Origin: Rhizobiaceae bacterium
GTDB taxonomy: Bacteria > Pseudomonadota > Alphaproteobacteria > Rhizobiales > Rhizobiaceae
DNA length: 7,130 nt
NCBI GenBank assembly: GCA_016793565.1
Contig: JAEUMA010000375.1
Span: forward strand, 1-7,130
Direction of reading: 5' to 3'
The notes under the pieces were generated by a model, which saw only the letters and a list, made by a program, of their open reading frames with translations, was not told the origin of the DNA and did no database searches. Shown one piece after another: positions 1-4,578 of this stretch. Positions within the stretch are counted from its first letter, which is position 1. Each line of letters opens with the position of its first letter. The position numbers and the translations under genes are program-made.

Positions 1-1
1 C

Positions 2-310
2 GCGTACAACAACACCCTGCGGGCCGGGACCAACATCATCACCGGGCACACGCACCGGCTCGGCGTGACGGCATGGGGCGACTACAACGGCCGACGCTAT
101 GGCGCAGAGACGGGCTCTCTGGCCGAGATCGGCGGGCCGCAATTCTCATACGCAGAGGATAATCCAACGGCAGGTTGCAGCGGCTTTCTGGTGGCGACCT
201 TCGACCCGGTCGGCCGGCTGCTTTACCCTGAATTGGCCGAGGTGATAGACGGCGTCGCGTACTTCCGGGGCCAGAAGGTCGCGGGCAAGCGCGCGAAGGT
301 GGCGGCGTGA
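2..310 (+). CDS. Metallophosphoesterase (calcineurin-like), C-terminal part
   Basis: The frame is open from the left edge and ends in TGA, so only the last 102 residues or so are present. It carries GHTHR, the GHxH-type motif near the end of calcineurin-like metallophosphoesterases whose histidines bind the dinuclear metal centre. After it come ETGSLAE and a beta-rich tail, as in phage enzymes of this family. The enzyme would hydrolyse a phosphomonoester or phosphodiester in the cytoplasm; the substrate cannot be told from this fragment. The upstream metal motifs (DxH, GDxxD, GNHD) would lie outside the window. An internal ATG in the same frame follows the GHTHR motif and is not the true start. 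Its stop overlaps the next gene's GTG start by 4 bases, so the two are probably co-transcribed. The family call rests on one motif and is fairly secure. Confidence 0.8.
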   Translation, partial: AYNNTLRAGTNIITGHTHRLGVTAWGDYNGRRYGAETGSLAEIGGPQFSYAEDNPTAGCSGFLVATFDPVGRLLYPELAEVIDGVAYFRGQKVAGKRAKVAA

Positions 311-744
311 CCTATCGCCTCTACCTTGCCCCAACAAACGAGGCCAAGTACGCGGCAATCGTGGCCGACCTGCACGCTCGCCTCTTTCCCAACATCATCT
401 TCCCGTATCCTCACTACGGCGACTGGTGGATCGTATGGCATCGCGAAACGCCGGTCGCCTTCGCGCACATGAGCCCGACGACCTACTATCCCAACCATGG
501 CTATTTCTCGCGCGTCGGCGTGCTACCGAAGCACCGCGGGCACGGGCTGCAGTCCCGCCTGATGGCTGCCGCCGAGAAGGTCGCCAAAGGCCATTGCTGG
601 GAAGCCCTGGTCAGCGACACGACGCGCAATCCGCATTCTGCGGCCAACTTCATCCGCCGTGGCTGGGTCGAGTTCGAGCCCGATCCAGAGCACCGCGCGA
701 ATTGGGGGAACAAGCACACGCGGTATTGGAGGAAGGATCTGTGA
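307..744 (+). CDS. GNAT-family N-acetyltransferase
   Basis: A 145-residue protein with the GNAT fold signature. A beta-strand and loop RVGVLPKHRGHGL at residues 69-81 is motif A, where the RGHG loop would bind the acetyl-CoA pyrophosphate, followed by helix SRLMAAAEKVA. Motif B is seen at residues 108-120 in NPHSAANFIRRGW, like the usual N-x-A-x-x-x-Y-x-x-x-G-F segment. Length is normal for a single-domain GNAT. It should transfer acetyl from acetyl-CoA to an unknown amine; phage GNATs of this kind have no agreed substrate. The start is GTG in the 4-base overlap GTGA with the phosphoesterase, preceded by AAGG about 7 bases upstream. The same type of overlap links it to the next gene, indicating one transcript. 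Family assignment is strong, substrate unknown. Confidence 0.85.
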   Translation: MTYRLYLAPTNEAKYAAIVADLHARLFPNIIFPYPHYGDWWIVWHRETPVAFAHMSPTTYYPNHGYFSRVGVLPKHRGHGLQSRLMAAAEKVAKGHCWEALVSDTTRNPHSAANFIRRGWVEFEPDPEHRANWGNKHTRYWRKDL

Positions 745-1013
745 ACGCGGCTGAAATCTGCCGGCAGGCAGCCGACCTCGTGTCGGGAGATCGCAAGGAC
801 ACCCACGGGGACACGACACGAAACCACCAGAACATTGCCCGCCTCTGGAGTGCCTATCTCGACGTTCCCGTCACGCCGGATCAGGTGGCGATGATGATGG
901 TCCTGCTGAAAGTCGCCCGCACCAAGTCAGGTGCATTCAACATAGACGACTTCAGAGACATGGCAGGCTATGCGGGATGCGCGGGAGAGATCAGGGGGAA
1001 GATGGAGGGGTAG
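741..1013 (+). CDS. DUF6378-like small phage protein
   Basis: A 90-residue protein. An AADLVSGDRKDTHGDTTRNHQNIARLW stretch near the N-terminus, then ITP-like VTPDQVAMMMVLLKVARTKSGAFNIDDFRDMAGYAGCAGE, matches what I know of DUF6378 proteins of phages and prophages: DRxxTHGD, NHxNIAxLW, and KxARTKSG with a D-AGY helix. The sequence looks all-helical; no biochemical role is known to me. A longer reading of the frame begins much earlier, but that part overlaps the acetyltransferase and is arginine-rich shadow. The GTG at 741 fits better: it forms a GTGA overlap with the acetyltransferase stop and has a strong GGAGG about 8 bases upstream. The gene ends 2 bases before the stop of the convergent minus-strand gene, with no hairpin terminator between them. 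Confidence 0.78.
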   Translation: MNAAEICRQAADLVSGDRKDTHGDTTRNHQNIARLWSAYLDVPVTPDQVAMMMVLLKVARTKSGAFNIDDFRDMAGYAGCAGEIRGKMEG

Positions 1014-1015
1014 GG

Positions 1016-1216
1016 CTAGACCGTCGTCCAGTCGCCGGAAAGCCGCTTCTGGAAGCGCCGCTCGGCGTCCTCCCGATAGTTCGGCCCGAACATCTCGACC
1101 ATCTTGTGGTGCAGCCGTTCGCCCTCGGCGCGAAGCGCGTCCATCTGGGCATCTATCGCTTGCAGGGCTGCGGCGTTCTTCCGCGCCCAGACTCGGTCAA
1201 TCAGCCAGTTGATCAT
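1016..1216 (-). CDS. Hypothetical small helical protein (66 aa)
   Basis: I do not recognise this protein. It is 66 residues, with an N-terminal hydrophobic patch (MINWLIDRVW) followed by a charged, heptad-like helix from about residue 12 to 42 (AAALQAIDAQMDALRAEGERLHHKMVEMF), suggesting a short coiled coil or helical hairpin. The open frame extends 16 codons further upstream, but ATG at 1216 is preferred because it forms an ATGA overlap with the stop of the upstream gene and has AAGGAG 10 bases before it. It is the last gene of the left minus-strand cluster and ends tail to tail with the DUF6378-like gene. Function unknown. Confidence 0.65.
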   Translation of the reverse strand: MINWLIDRVWARKNAAALQAIDAQMDALRAEGERLHHKMVEMFGPNYREDAERRFQKRLSGDWTTV

Positions 1217-1572
1217 CGCGTCCCATCTCCTTCTGAAAGGGCGGCGTCGATGGCCAAGCGCCACACGGCATACGCTGCCGCAGGCCCCATCGCCTCTGTG
1301 TGGACCGCCTCTGGTGGAACATCAAACCGCGCCGCACCGTCCTTGCGGTGGAACTCGACATACTCCTTGAGATGTGCGCCTTCTGCGGCCGACAAGCACA
1401 TCTCGGCGCTTGGCTCGCGCATAGCCTCGATGGCGTGCTTGGCCGACTCTGTGTAGGCTTGCCAATTAAGCATGCCGGTCGAGCGGCCCTCTCGGTCGTG
1501 GTGCGGGCCGTCTGCACTTCGATCAGCCACACGCTCGCAGATCACACGCGCGACTCTCTCCACCATCGTCAT
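1213..1572 (-). CDS. Hypothetical phage protein (119 aa)
   Basis: No assigned family. The N-terminus VERVARVICERVADRS and the C-terminal half (ESAKHAIEAMREPSAEM around residues 42-58, AAYAVWRLAIDAAL around 99-111) have the pattern of small proteins common in alphaproteobacterial prophages: VARAIC..., ARAAIEAMREP, W..MIDAAL. My memory of that pattern is the only basis. It is probably a soluble helical protein with no visible signal or membrane segment. The first ATG is chosen because GAGG lies 6 bases upstream; a second ATG two codons later is possible. It overlaps the next gene by ATGA. Upstream is a 140-base gene-free stretch with direct repeats, so a new transcript could start there. Confidence 0.65.
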   Translation of the reverse strand: MTMVERVARVICERVADRSADGPHHDREGRSTGMLNWQAYTESAKHAIEAMREPSAEMCLSAAEGAHLKEYVEFHRKDGAARFDVPPEAVHTEAMGPAAAYAVWRLAIDAALSEGDGTR

Positions 1573-1609
1573 TTCAAACCTCGTCGCAGAAGAAAAATCT
1601 CAGGCGATG

Positions 1610-1649
1610 ATACACGGGCAAAGCCAGTTCATCCCCTTTCATACACGGG
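1610..1649. repeat. Pair of 9-base direct repeats, possible operator
   Basis: ATACACGGG occurs at 1610-1618 and again at 1641-1649, with starts 31 bases apart, close to three turns of B-form DNA, so both copies would face the same side of the helix. They lie between the Xre gene and the start of the next minus-strand gene. Such phased repeats are typical of repressor or activator sites, and the neighbouring Xre protein would be the natural candidate. That link is an inference; two 9-base copies could also be chance. Confidence 0.3.
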
Positions 1650-1675
1650 GAGAGGGAGAATGTGCTGGCTCGCTG

Positions 1676-1695
1676 CGCTCGCACCCGTACGAGCG
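1676..1695. repeat. Short inverted repeat (6-bp stem, 8-base loop)
   Basis: CGCTCG at 1676-1681 pairs perfectly with CGAGCG at 1690-1695 across an 8-base loop. It sits 18 to 37 bases beyond the stop of the Xre gene in transcription order, so it could slow or end transcription from that gene. There is no T-run after it on the minus strand, so it does not qualify as an intrinsic terminator. A protein-binding palindrome is the alternative. Confidence 0.3.
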
Positions 1696-1712
1696 ACGCA
1701 TTGAGGGCTGCG

Positions 1713-1922
1713 CTACCTGAGGCGCGCCGTGGCCGCGATGCGGTCCAGAGACAGGCTCAGAGCGTCGGCGAGGCGCACGATTGTCCCGAAGCCGGGGTCC
1801 TTCACCTTGCCGGTCTCGATTTGTGAGATCAGCGCATTCGACACGCCGCTTGCCCGCTCAAGGTCTCGCAGCGACATCTTCTTGAGTTCGCGCGCGAGGG
1901 ACAGAAGCTCGCCGGTTGTCAT
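1713..1922 (-). CDS. Xre-family HTH transcriptional regulator
   Basis: A 69-residue protein that is almost only a lambda-repressor-like DNA-binding domain. Residues 4-15 form helix 1 (GELLSLARELKK), SLRDLERASG at 17-26 is helix 2, and SNALISQIETGK at 28-39 is the recognition helix. It then continues DPGFGTIVRLADALSLSLDRIA, the standard HTH_3 ending. There is no peptidase or dimerisation extension, so it resembles a Cro or a short Xre protein rather than a LexA-like CI. The frame is open 21 codons further upstream, but ATG at 1922 forms an ATGA overlap with the upstream gene's stop, and there is no clear Shine-Dalgarno, so translation is probably coupled. Likely targets are nearby phage promoters, possibly the repeats in the gap just downstream. 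Family call is strong, regulatory target unknown. Confidence 0.88.
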   Translation of the reverse strand: MTTGELLSLARELKKMSLRDLERASGVSNALISQIETGKVKDPGFGTIVRLADALSLSLDRIAATARLR

Positions 1923-2101
1923 CGGGCAGTCGGCGTTAACTGCGGGCATTGCAGGCCGCCGTGGTAGCCTAGGCAGTAAATGCACTGATCGGGCTCGCGG
2001 CCGACCGGCACAAGGTTGGGTGCCATCGGCAACGTCCGTGGGCCCTGCAGGAGATCGCGAATCTCCTGCAGCAACCCGATGATCTCGTCTTCTCTCGCCA
2101 T
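1919..2101 (-). CDS. Small zinc-knuckle-like protein (60 aa)
   Basis: Sixty residues: an amphipathic helix at the N-terminus (EDEIIGLLQEIRDLLQ, residues 4-19), a proline-rich linker, then C40-x2-C43-x3-H47-x4-C52. This is one residue short of the CX2CX4HX4C zinc knuckle; it is probably a small metal-binding motif and could contact nucleic acid. I do not recognise a named family. The start at 2101 is chosen for its excellent AAGGAGAG 8 bases upstream. The frame also stays open to an ATG at 2170 that abuts the previous stop (TGAATG) but has only a weak ribosome site; that start would add 23 residues. The first codons hold a perfect 11-bp inverted repeat. It overlaps the Xre start by ATGA, so the two are likely made together. 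Confidence 0.65.
   Translation of the reverse strand: MAREDEIIGLLQEIRDLLQGPRTLPMAPNLVPVGREPDQCIYCLGYHGGLQCPQLTPTAR
2045..2071. repeat. Perfect 11-bp inverted repeat inside the zinc-knuckle gene
   Basis: CTGCAGGAGAT at 2045-2055 is the exact reverse complement of ATCTCCTGCAG at 2061-2071, with a 5-base loop CGCGA. It falls at codons 11-19 of the 60-aa gene, encoding LQEIRDLLQ. As RNA it would form a very stable hairpin that also contains an AGGAGAU ribosome-site mimic; as DNA it is a 27-base palindrome long enough for a dimeric regulator. Part of the symmetry may come from the repeated Leu-Leu-Gln codons. Confidence 0.75.
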
Positions 2102-2170
2102 TTGCGTTGCTCTCCTTTCACGCTCGTACAGGTGCTCGGCCGTCTTCGGGCGAGCCACATATCCTCTCAT

Positions 2171-2368
2171 TCACGACCGTGCCTTGCTGGAGGCATCCTC
2201 TCGGGGTTCTTGCTTGGCCGGGTCGCCGCCACAGATGCTACACAGGCAGCCGCGCAGACAGGGGCGCTGGTGTTCCTTCAGCCATTTGGCGATGCGAGCG
2301 CCTTCGACCTTCGCGCGCTCGATCTCCCCTGCGGTCCAATACCTGCCGCCGTTCTTGGAGTCGGCCAT
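2171..2368 (-). CDS. Small Cys-cluster protein (65 aa)
   Basis: I do not recognise a named family. The protein is 65 residues: a charged N-terminus, a helix around residues 12-33 (TAGEIERAKVEGARIAKWLKEH), then four cysteines packed into CLRGCLCSIC (C37, C41, C43, C46), followed by GGDP and a polar, lysine/serine-rich tail. Four close cysteines suggest one bound zinc ion. ATG at 2368 has a GAGGAG element about 10 bases upstream. It is the first gene of the left minus-strand cluster, reading away from the attachment region, so its promoter must lie in or beyond the attP-like segment. Its TGA stop directly abuts an ATG of the next frame. Confidence 0.65.
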   Translation of the reverse strand: MADSKNGGRYWTAGEIERAKVEGARIAKWLKEHQRPCLRGCLCSICGGDPAKQEPREDASSKARS

Positions 2369-2385
2369 GGGTTTTGCACTCCTCA

Positions 2386-2391
2386 GTTATA
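2386..2391 (-). promoter_or_regulatory. Weak -10-like element upstream of the left cluster
   Basis: Minus-strand TATAAC (five of six bases of TATAAT) lies about 18 bases before the ATG at 2368, upstream of its ribosome site. No good -35 hexamer is found at 16 to 18 bases (for example CACGTT at 17). It is the only plausible candidate near this gene, and its spacer would overlap the arm-type repeat at 2396-2409. Confidence 0.22.
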
Positions 2392-2395
2392 CAAG

Positions 2396-2409
2396 GGGTG
2401 TTTTGCAGA
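2396..2409 (+). repeat. Putative integrase arm site, left (two copies)
   Basis: GGGTGTTTTGCAGA, identical over 14 bases to the copy at 2590-2603. A shorter relative, TTTTGCA, lies further left at 2372-2378, next to the ribosome site of the Cys-cluster gene. Position and orientation fit arm-type sites bound by the integrase N-terminal domain; binding itself is inferred. Confidence 0.5.
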
Positions 2410-2421
2410 ACGTGGCGGGGC

Positions 2422-2434
2422 TAAGCCTTTGATC
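2422..2434 (-). promoter_or_regulatory. IHF-like binding site
   Basis: The minus strand reads GATCAAAGGCTTA, matching the IHF consensus WATCAANNNNTTR at every fixed position except the first (G for A/T). It lies between the left arm repeats and the tRNA core, where IHF bends DNA in lambda-type integration. A single match of this length can be chance. Confidence 0.4.
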
Positions 2435-2452
2435 TAGGCGGCTTGCTCCCCT

Positions 2453-2498
2453 ACTGAAAATCGCAGTGTCGGTGGTTCGATCCCGCCCCTGGGCACCA
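2453..2498 (+). other. tRNA-Phe(GAA) 3' half: att core
   Basis: The sequence folds as the 3' part of a tRNA. The anticodon loop CTGAAAA at 2454-2460 has GAA at 2456-2458, and the 3' anticodon strand TCGCA is at 2461-2465. The variable loop GTGTC is followed by a T arm GGTGG/CCGCC around TTCGATC (2471-2487). The acceptor strand CCTGGGC and ACCA end at 2498. The bases before the loop (CCCTA) cannot pair with TCGCA, and no D arm or 5' acceptor strand precedes it, so this is a fragment, not a gene. On integration it would rebuild the 3' end of the host tRNA-Phe; crossover lies somewhere within the identity block, which begins in the anticodon arm. GAA and the loop sequence fit phenylalanine. Confidence 0.85.
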
Positions 2499-2570
2499 TT
2501 CCCTAAAATGCACGCCCGCTTGAAACGGATGCCAGTCAGCGCAGGGCGCATGATAGCAGAAATCGGCCGA

Positions 2571-2603
2571 GTTTTGCAGCCGGAATCGCGGGTGTTTTGC
2601 AGA
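2571..2603 (+). repeat. Putative integrase arm sites, right (two copies)
   Basis: TTTTGCAG occurs at 2572-2579 and inside GGGTGTTTTGCAGA at 2590-2603, the latter identical to the left-arm copy at 2396-2409 and ending just beyond the integrase stop codon. Same orientation as the left-arm copies. With them it frames the tRNA-derived core. Confidence 0.5.
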
Positions 2604-2604
2604 G

Positions 2605-3633
2605 TCATGTTCTGTTCTTGTCCATCGCGCGGCTGACGCGCCGCGCTCCGGCCTTCTGCTGGGCCTCGATTGTGTAGACCCGCGCGCTCGCCGGATTGCG
2701 ATGGCCGAGTGCGGCGGCGATGTCGTTCTCGCTCAGGCCGAGATCGGCGGCGGCCTTGCCCAGCGACTTGCGTAGGCCATGGAAGGTGAGGCCCTTGCGG
2801 ATCAGTCCTTCCTCCACAAGCTCGCGCTTCAGCTTGTCGAAGACGCTATCCAGGCCGTCGCGCGTGTAGGGCTTGCCGCTCTCGTTCACGACGATGGTTG
2901 AACCCGGCTTCTTATCCTTGGCGTCGAGGATGGCCTTCAAGCGGCGGACCTCGAACACGGTGAGGTCGTGTCCGGTCTTGCTCTGGGTCGTTTCGATCTG
3001 GCCTCGGGCTCGAGCCGTGCGCGGAAGCTCGACGCAATCCTTCTTCCTGAAGCCCGCGAAGTAGGCCAGCGCAATGGCCTTGCGGAGGCCGCCAGAGGCC
3101 CGCTTGAGCAGGATGTCGGCTTCCTTGGGCGTCCACGCCTTGTTGGCAACCTCGCCCGTCCTGCGGCGAATCATGAGCACGCCCTTGGCGACGTTCGTTG
3201 TGACGATGCCGCGCGGCACAGCCCAGCCCAGAACGATCGACAGGGCCTTCACGACCATATTGGCGAGCCAGCGCCGATGCTTGCGATAGATCCGCTCCTG
3301 AATACCGAGAACGTCCGCCTGCGTCATGGTGCCGACCGGCATGGCGTCCAGCGACTTCAGAGCGTCGAAGGCCCTCTGGTAGCTCTTCTGGGTGTCCGGC
3401 TTCAGTTCCAGCCACTTCGGGGACCGCTTGTAGGCCACGATGACCTGCCCCAGCTCGCCGGGTTTGCCTTCGGGCTTCGGTGGCTTGGCGGCGTCCAGCG
3501 CCGCGACCTCGGCGGCAAACTTTGCGGCATCGTTCGGGTCCGCCTCGATCCGCTTCCCGGTGGCGCGATGGTAGTAGTAGGTGCGGCCCTTGGCCGTGAC
3601 GCGGTTAACGCCGCGGACGCGAATCGAGGTCAT
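2605..3633 (-). CDS. int: Tyrosine recombinase / phage integrase
   Basis: A complete 342-residue site-specific recombinase. An N-terminal arm-binding region (about residues 1-30, GRTYYYHRATGKRI) is followed by a SAM-like core-binding domain (about 60-155) and a catalytic domain carrying the full set of active residues. These are R196 in AGFRKKD, K219 in TQSKTG, H285 and R288 in FHGLRKS, H311 in LGHRNP, and nucleophile Y320 in ARVYTIE. Nothing is missing, so it should be active in inserting the phage at tRNA-Phe. The frame is open 70 codons further upstream, but that part overlaps the putative xis in a shadow frame; ATG at 3633 has GGAG 10 bases upstream and begins the expected fold. It overlaps the upstream gene by 29 bases and faces the attP-like site, the usual int-att order. 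Assignment is very secure. Confidence 0.95.
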   Translation of the reverse strand: MTSIRVRGVNRVTAKGRTYYYHRATGKRIEADPNDAAKFAAEVAALDAAKPPKPEGKPGELGQVIVAYKRSPKWLELKPDTQKSYQRAFDALKSLDAMPVGTMTQADVLGIQERIYRKHRRWLANMVVKALSIVLGWAVPRGIVTTNVAKGVLMIRRRTGEVANKAWTPKEADILLKRASGGLRKAIALAYFAGFRKKDCVELPRTARARGQIETTQSKTGHDLTVFEVRRLKAILDAKDKKPGSTIVVNESGKPYTRDGLDSVFDKLKRELVEEGLIRKGLTFHGLRKSLGKAAADLGLSENDIAAALGHRNPASARVYTIEAQQKAGARRVSRAMDKNRT

Positions 3634-3865
3634 GGTCAAGCCGCTCCAGCCAGTTGACGGGAGCCTGTCGATTCGACCCGGGCCGGTCAATCCAGGCGTC
3701 GAGTTCCTTGCGGGCATAGAATCGCTCCCCGCCCAGCATCCGGGGCGTGACGTGCGGGCCGACCTCGCGGTCAAAGCGATCCTCTCCCAGGCCGCCACAA
3801 TAGCGCCGGGCGTTGGCCCTGCTGAGCAGGCCGCATTCGCCAAGGGGGATGGATCGGCGTGGCAT
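3605..3865 (-). CDS. Putative excisionase / small HTH DNA-binding protein
   Basis: An 86-residue protein. GLLSRANARRYCGGLGEDRFDREVGPHVTPRMLGGERFYARKELDAWID (about residues 12-60) follows the pattern of MerR/AlpA-like winged-helix proteins: LLSRxxAARYCG, a turn helix, then a wing with LGGxRxxxRxELDAWID. Proteins like this directly before integrases usually act as excisionases, bending att DNA and steering the recombinase towards excision; here that role is inferred from fold and position. It overlaps int by 29 bases. ATG at 3865 lacks a clear ribosome site, and there is a 69-base gap upstream, so a start slightly downstream cannot be excluded. A repressor-like role is the alternative. Confidence 0.72.
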   Translation of the reverse strand: MPRRSIPLGECGLLSRANARRYCGGLGEDRFDREVGPHVTPRMLGGERFYARKELDAWIDRPGSNRQAPVNWLERLDHDLDSRPRR

Positions 3866-3934
3866 GTTGGGTTGCTGTCTACCTACGCTCGTCTAGGTGC
3901 GGAGCCCGAAGGGCGAGCCAGTCCATCTTCATCC

Positions 3935-4402
3935 TTATTGCGCTTCGCGATCAGGGTGGGGTGACTTCGTATCGGCGTTCGACGCCTGTGCTTCTCCTGT
4001 GAGGGCTGCTCTTGCCTTGAGAGCGGCGGCGACGCGGGCCGCCGGCTCGGTCTTCGCGTCGCCGTAGACCTGCGTCTCGACCGCGCCGCACTTCCAGAGC
4101 GCAACGTGCCATTCTCGGCCTTCGGTGTAGGTCTGGCAGATGTCCGAGACGATCCAGCCCTCCGGCGCGAGCGTCGCGGCAGCGTCGCGGCTGCGGGTGT
4201 AGTTCGGGATCGGCAGGTGCGTGATGCGCGGCGGGTTGCCTGCCTTGAAGGGCTTTCCAACCACATGCGCGGGGACGCCCTCGACGGCCTCCCAGATTGC
4301 GACGTCAAGTGCGTACGTCGGCCTTTCGCTCTCGCATCGCCGCGCGAGTTCCAGCAGAACAGACTTAGGCGTTCCAGTCTGGGGCAAAGCCACGTCCTTC
4401 AT
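3935..4402 (-). CDS. Phage_ABA_S-like (ABA sandwich domain) protein
   Basis: A 155-residue protein. YALDVAIWEAVEG (30-42), a linker, YTRSRDAAATLAPEGWIVSDI (68-88), a strand region with EWHVALWKCG, then KTEPAARVAAALKARAAL (117-134). This matches the phage ABA-sandwich family pattern: LDxAIxEA, YTxSxDAAxxLxPEGW, then TPAxALxxAALxARA. The last 20 residues are polar and probably disordered. No enzymatic residues are evident; family members are small phage accessory proteins of unknown role. ATG at 4402 overlaps the stop of the 59-aa gene by ATGA. After its TAA comes a 69-base gap before the putative xis, the only sizeable break in this part of the operon. The family call is from memory of the motif. 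Confidence 0.65.
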   Translation of the reverse strand: MKDVALPQTGTPKSVLLELARRCESERPTYALDVAIWEAVEGVPAHVVGKPFKAGNPPRITHLPIPNYTRSRDAAATLAPEGWIVSDICQTYTEGREWHVALWKCGAVETQVYGDAKTEPAARVAAALKARAALTGEAQASNADTKSPHPDREAQ

Positions 4403-4578
4403 TTCGGGGCCTTAACCGCAAGGCGACTGACAGCCTTTACGATGCGCGCCATGTCAGCGGGAAATTCTCGCAGAATGCGCGACAGGTCGCGTAAGGGCAT
4501 GGCGGCGATATCGACAGCCTCTTTCCGTGCCGCCGCATCGGCGGTCCGCAATTGGCGCCGCGAAGTCTTCTTGCTCAT
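4399..4578 (-). CDS. Hypothetical 59-aa basic protein
   Basis: A short frame of 59 codons that is easy to miss. It begins with ATG at 4578 in an ATGA overlap with the stop of the upstream 220-aa gene, has AAGGAGG ending a few bases before the start, and ends in a second ATGA overlap with the ABA-sandwich gene. Being framed by overlaps at both ends with a strong ribosome site makes it very likely real. The product begins MSKKTSRRQLRTADAAARKE, so it is strongly basic, then AVDIAAMPLRDLSRILREFPADMARIVKAVSRLAVKAPK, which looks like two amphipathic helices. No cysteines, no membrane segment. I recognise no family; nucleic-acid binding is possible from the charge but unproven. Confidence 0.75.
   Translation of the reverse strand: MSKKTSRRQLRTADAAARKEAVDIAAMPLRDLSRILREFPADMARIVKAVSRLAVKAPK

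Larger units (their letters stand above)
1573..1712. other. Gene-free gap with repeats and hairpin
   Basis: This 140-base stretch separates the Xre gene from the 119-aa protein, although its neighbours on either side are packed with overlaps. I find no credible coding frame. It contains two copies of ATACACGGG (1610-1618 and 1641-1649) and an inverted repeat at 1676-1695. A purine-rich run, read on the plus strand as AGGGAGAA, sits between them. The minus-strand reading TTGCCC followed 17 bases later by an AT-rich ATTTTT could be a poor promoter for the downstream gene, but the match is too weak to call. Most likely this is a regulatory spacer. Confidence 0.4.
2372..2603. other. attP: attP-like phage attachment region
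   Basis: This region has no gene, yet it carries the parts of a lambda-type attP. A tRNA-derived core lies at 2453-2498, flanked on both sides by copies of a TTTTGCA motif all in the same orientation: 2372-2378 and 2396-2409 on the left, 2572-2579 and 2590-2603 on the right. The two outer-quality copies share 14 identical bases, GGGTGTTTTGCAGA. An IHF-like site lies between left arm and core. The integrase gene ends just to the right. Arms on both sides plus phage-like genes on both sides argue for attP in a free or circular phage genome; a bacterial attL or attR would keep only one arm. A tandem or mis-assembled prophage remains possible. Confidence 0.65.

Noticed and set aside
426..740. Upstream extension of the DUF6378-like frame
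   Set aside because: Overlaps the acetyltransferase, arginine/proline-rich shadow composition; GTG at 741 has a strong ribosome site and overlap.
2424..2498. A complete tRNA-Phe gene
   Set aside because: The bases before 2453 do not form a D arm, 5' acceptor strand or matching anticodon stem strand; only the 3' half is present.
2387..2608. Minus-strand frame of 73 codons containing GRDRTTDTAIF
   Set aside because: This is the antisense translation of the tRNA-Phe fragment, a well-known false protein, and it covers the att region.
2968..3657. Long plus-strand frame of 229 codons opposite the integrase
   Set aside because: Antisense to a gene with all catalytic residues; such long antisense frames are expected in GC-rich DNA.
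3634..3843. N-terminal extension of the integrase (70 more codons)
   Set aside because: It lies over the putative xis in another frame, is low in recognisable structure, and the ATG at 3633 has a ribosome site and begins the expected fold.
3903..3918. GCCC/GGGC hairpin before the putative xis as a terminator
   Set aside because: Four-pair stem with no following T-run; too weak to call.
3879..3932. Tiny 17-codon minus-strand frame (MKMDWLALRAPHLDERR) before the putative xis
   Set aside because: Too short to support and has no properly spaced ribosome site; the stretch is better seen as a spacer.
3883..4308. Arg/Ser/Pro-rich minus-strand frame of 141 codons
   Set aside because: Shadow of the ABA-sandwich gene; composition is typical of GC-rich off-frame translation.
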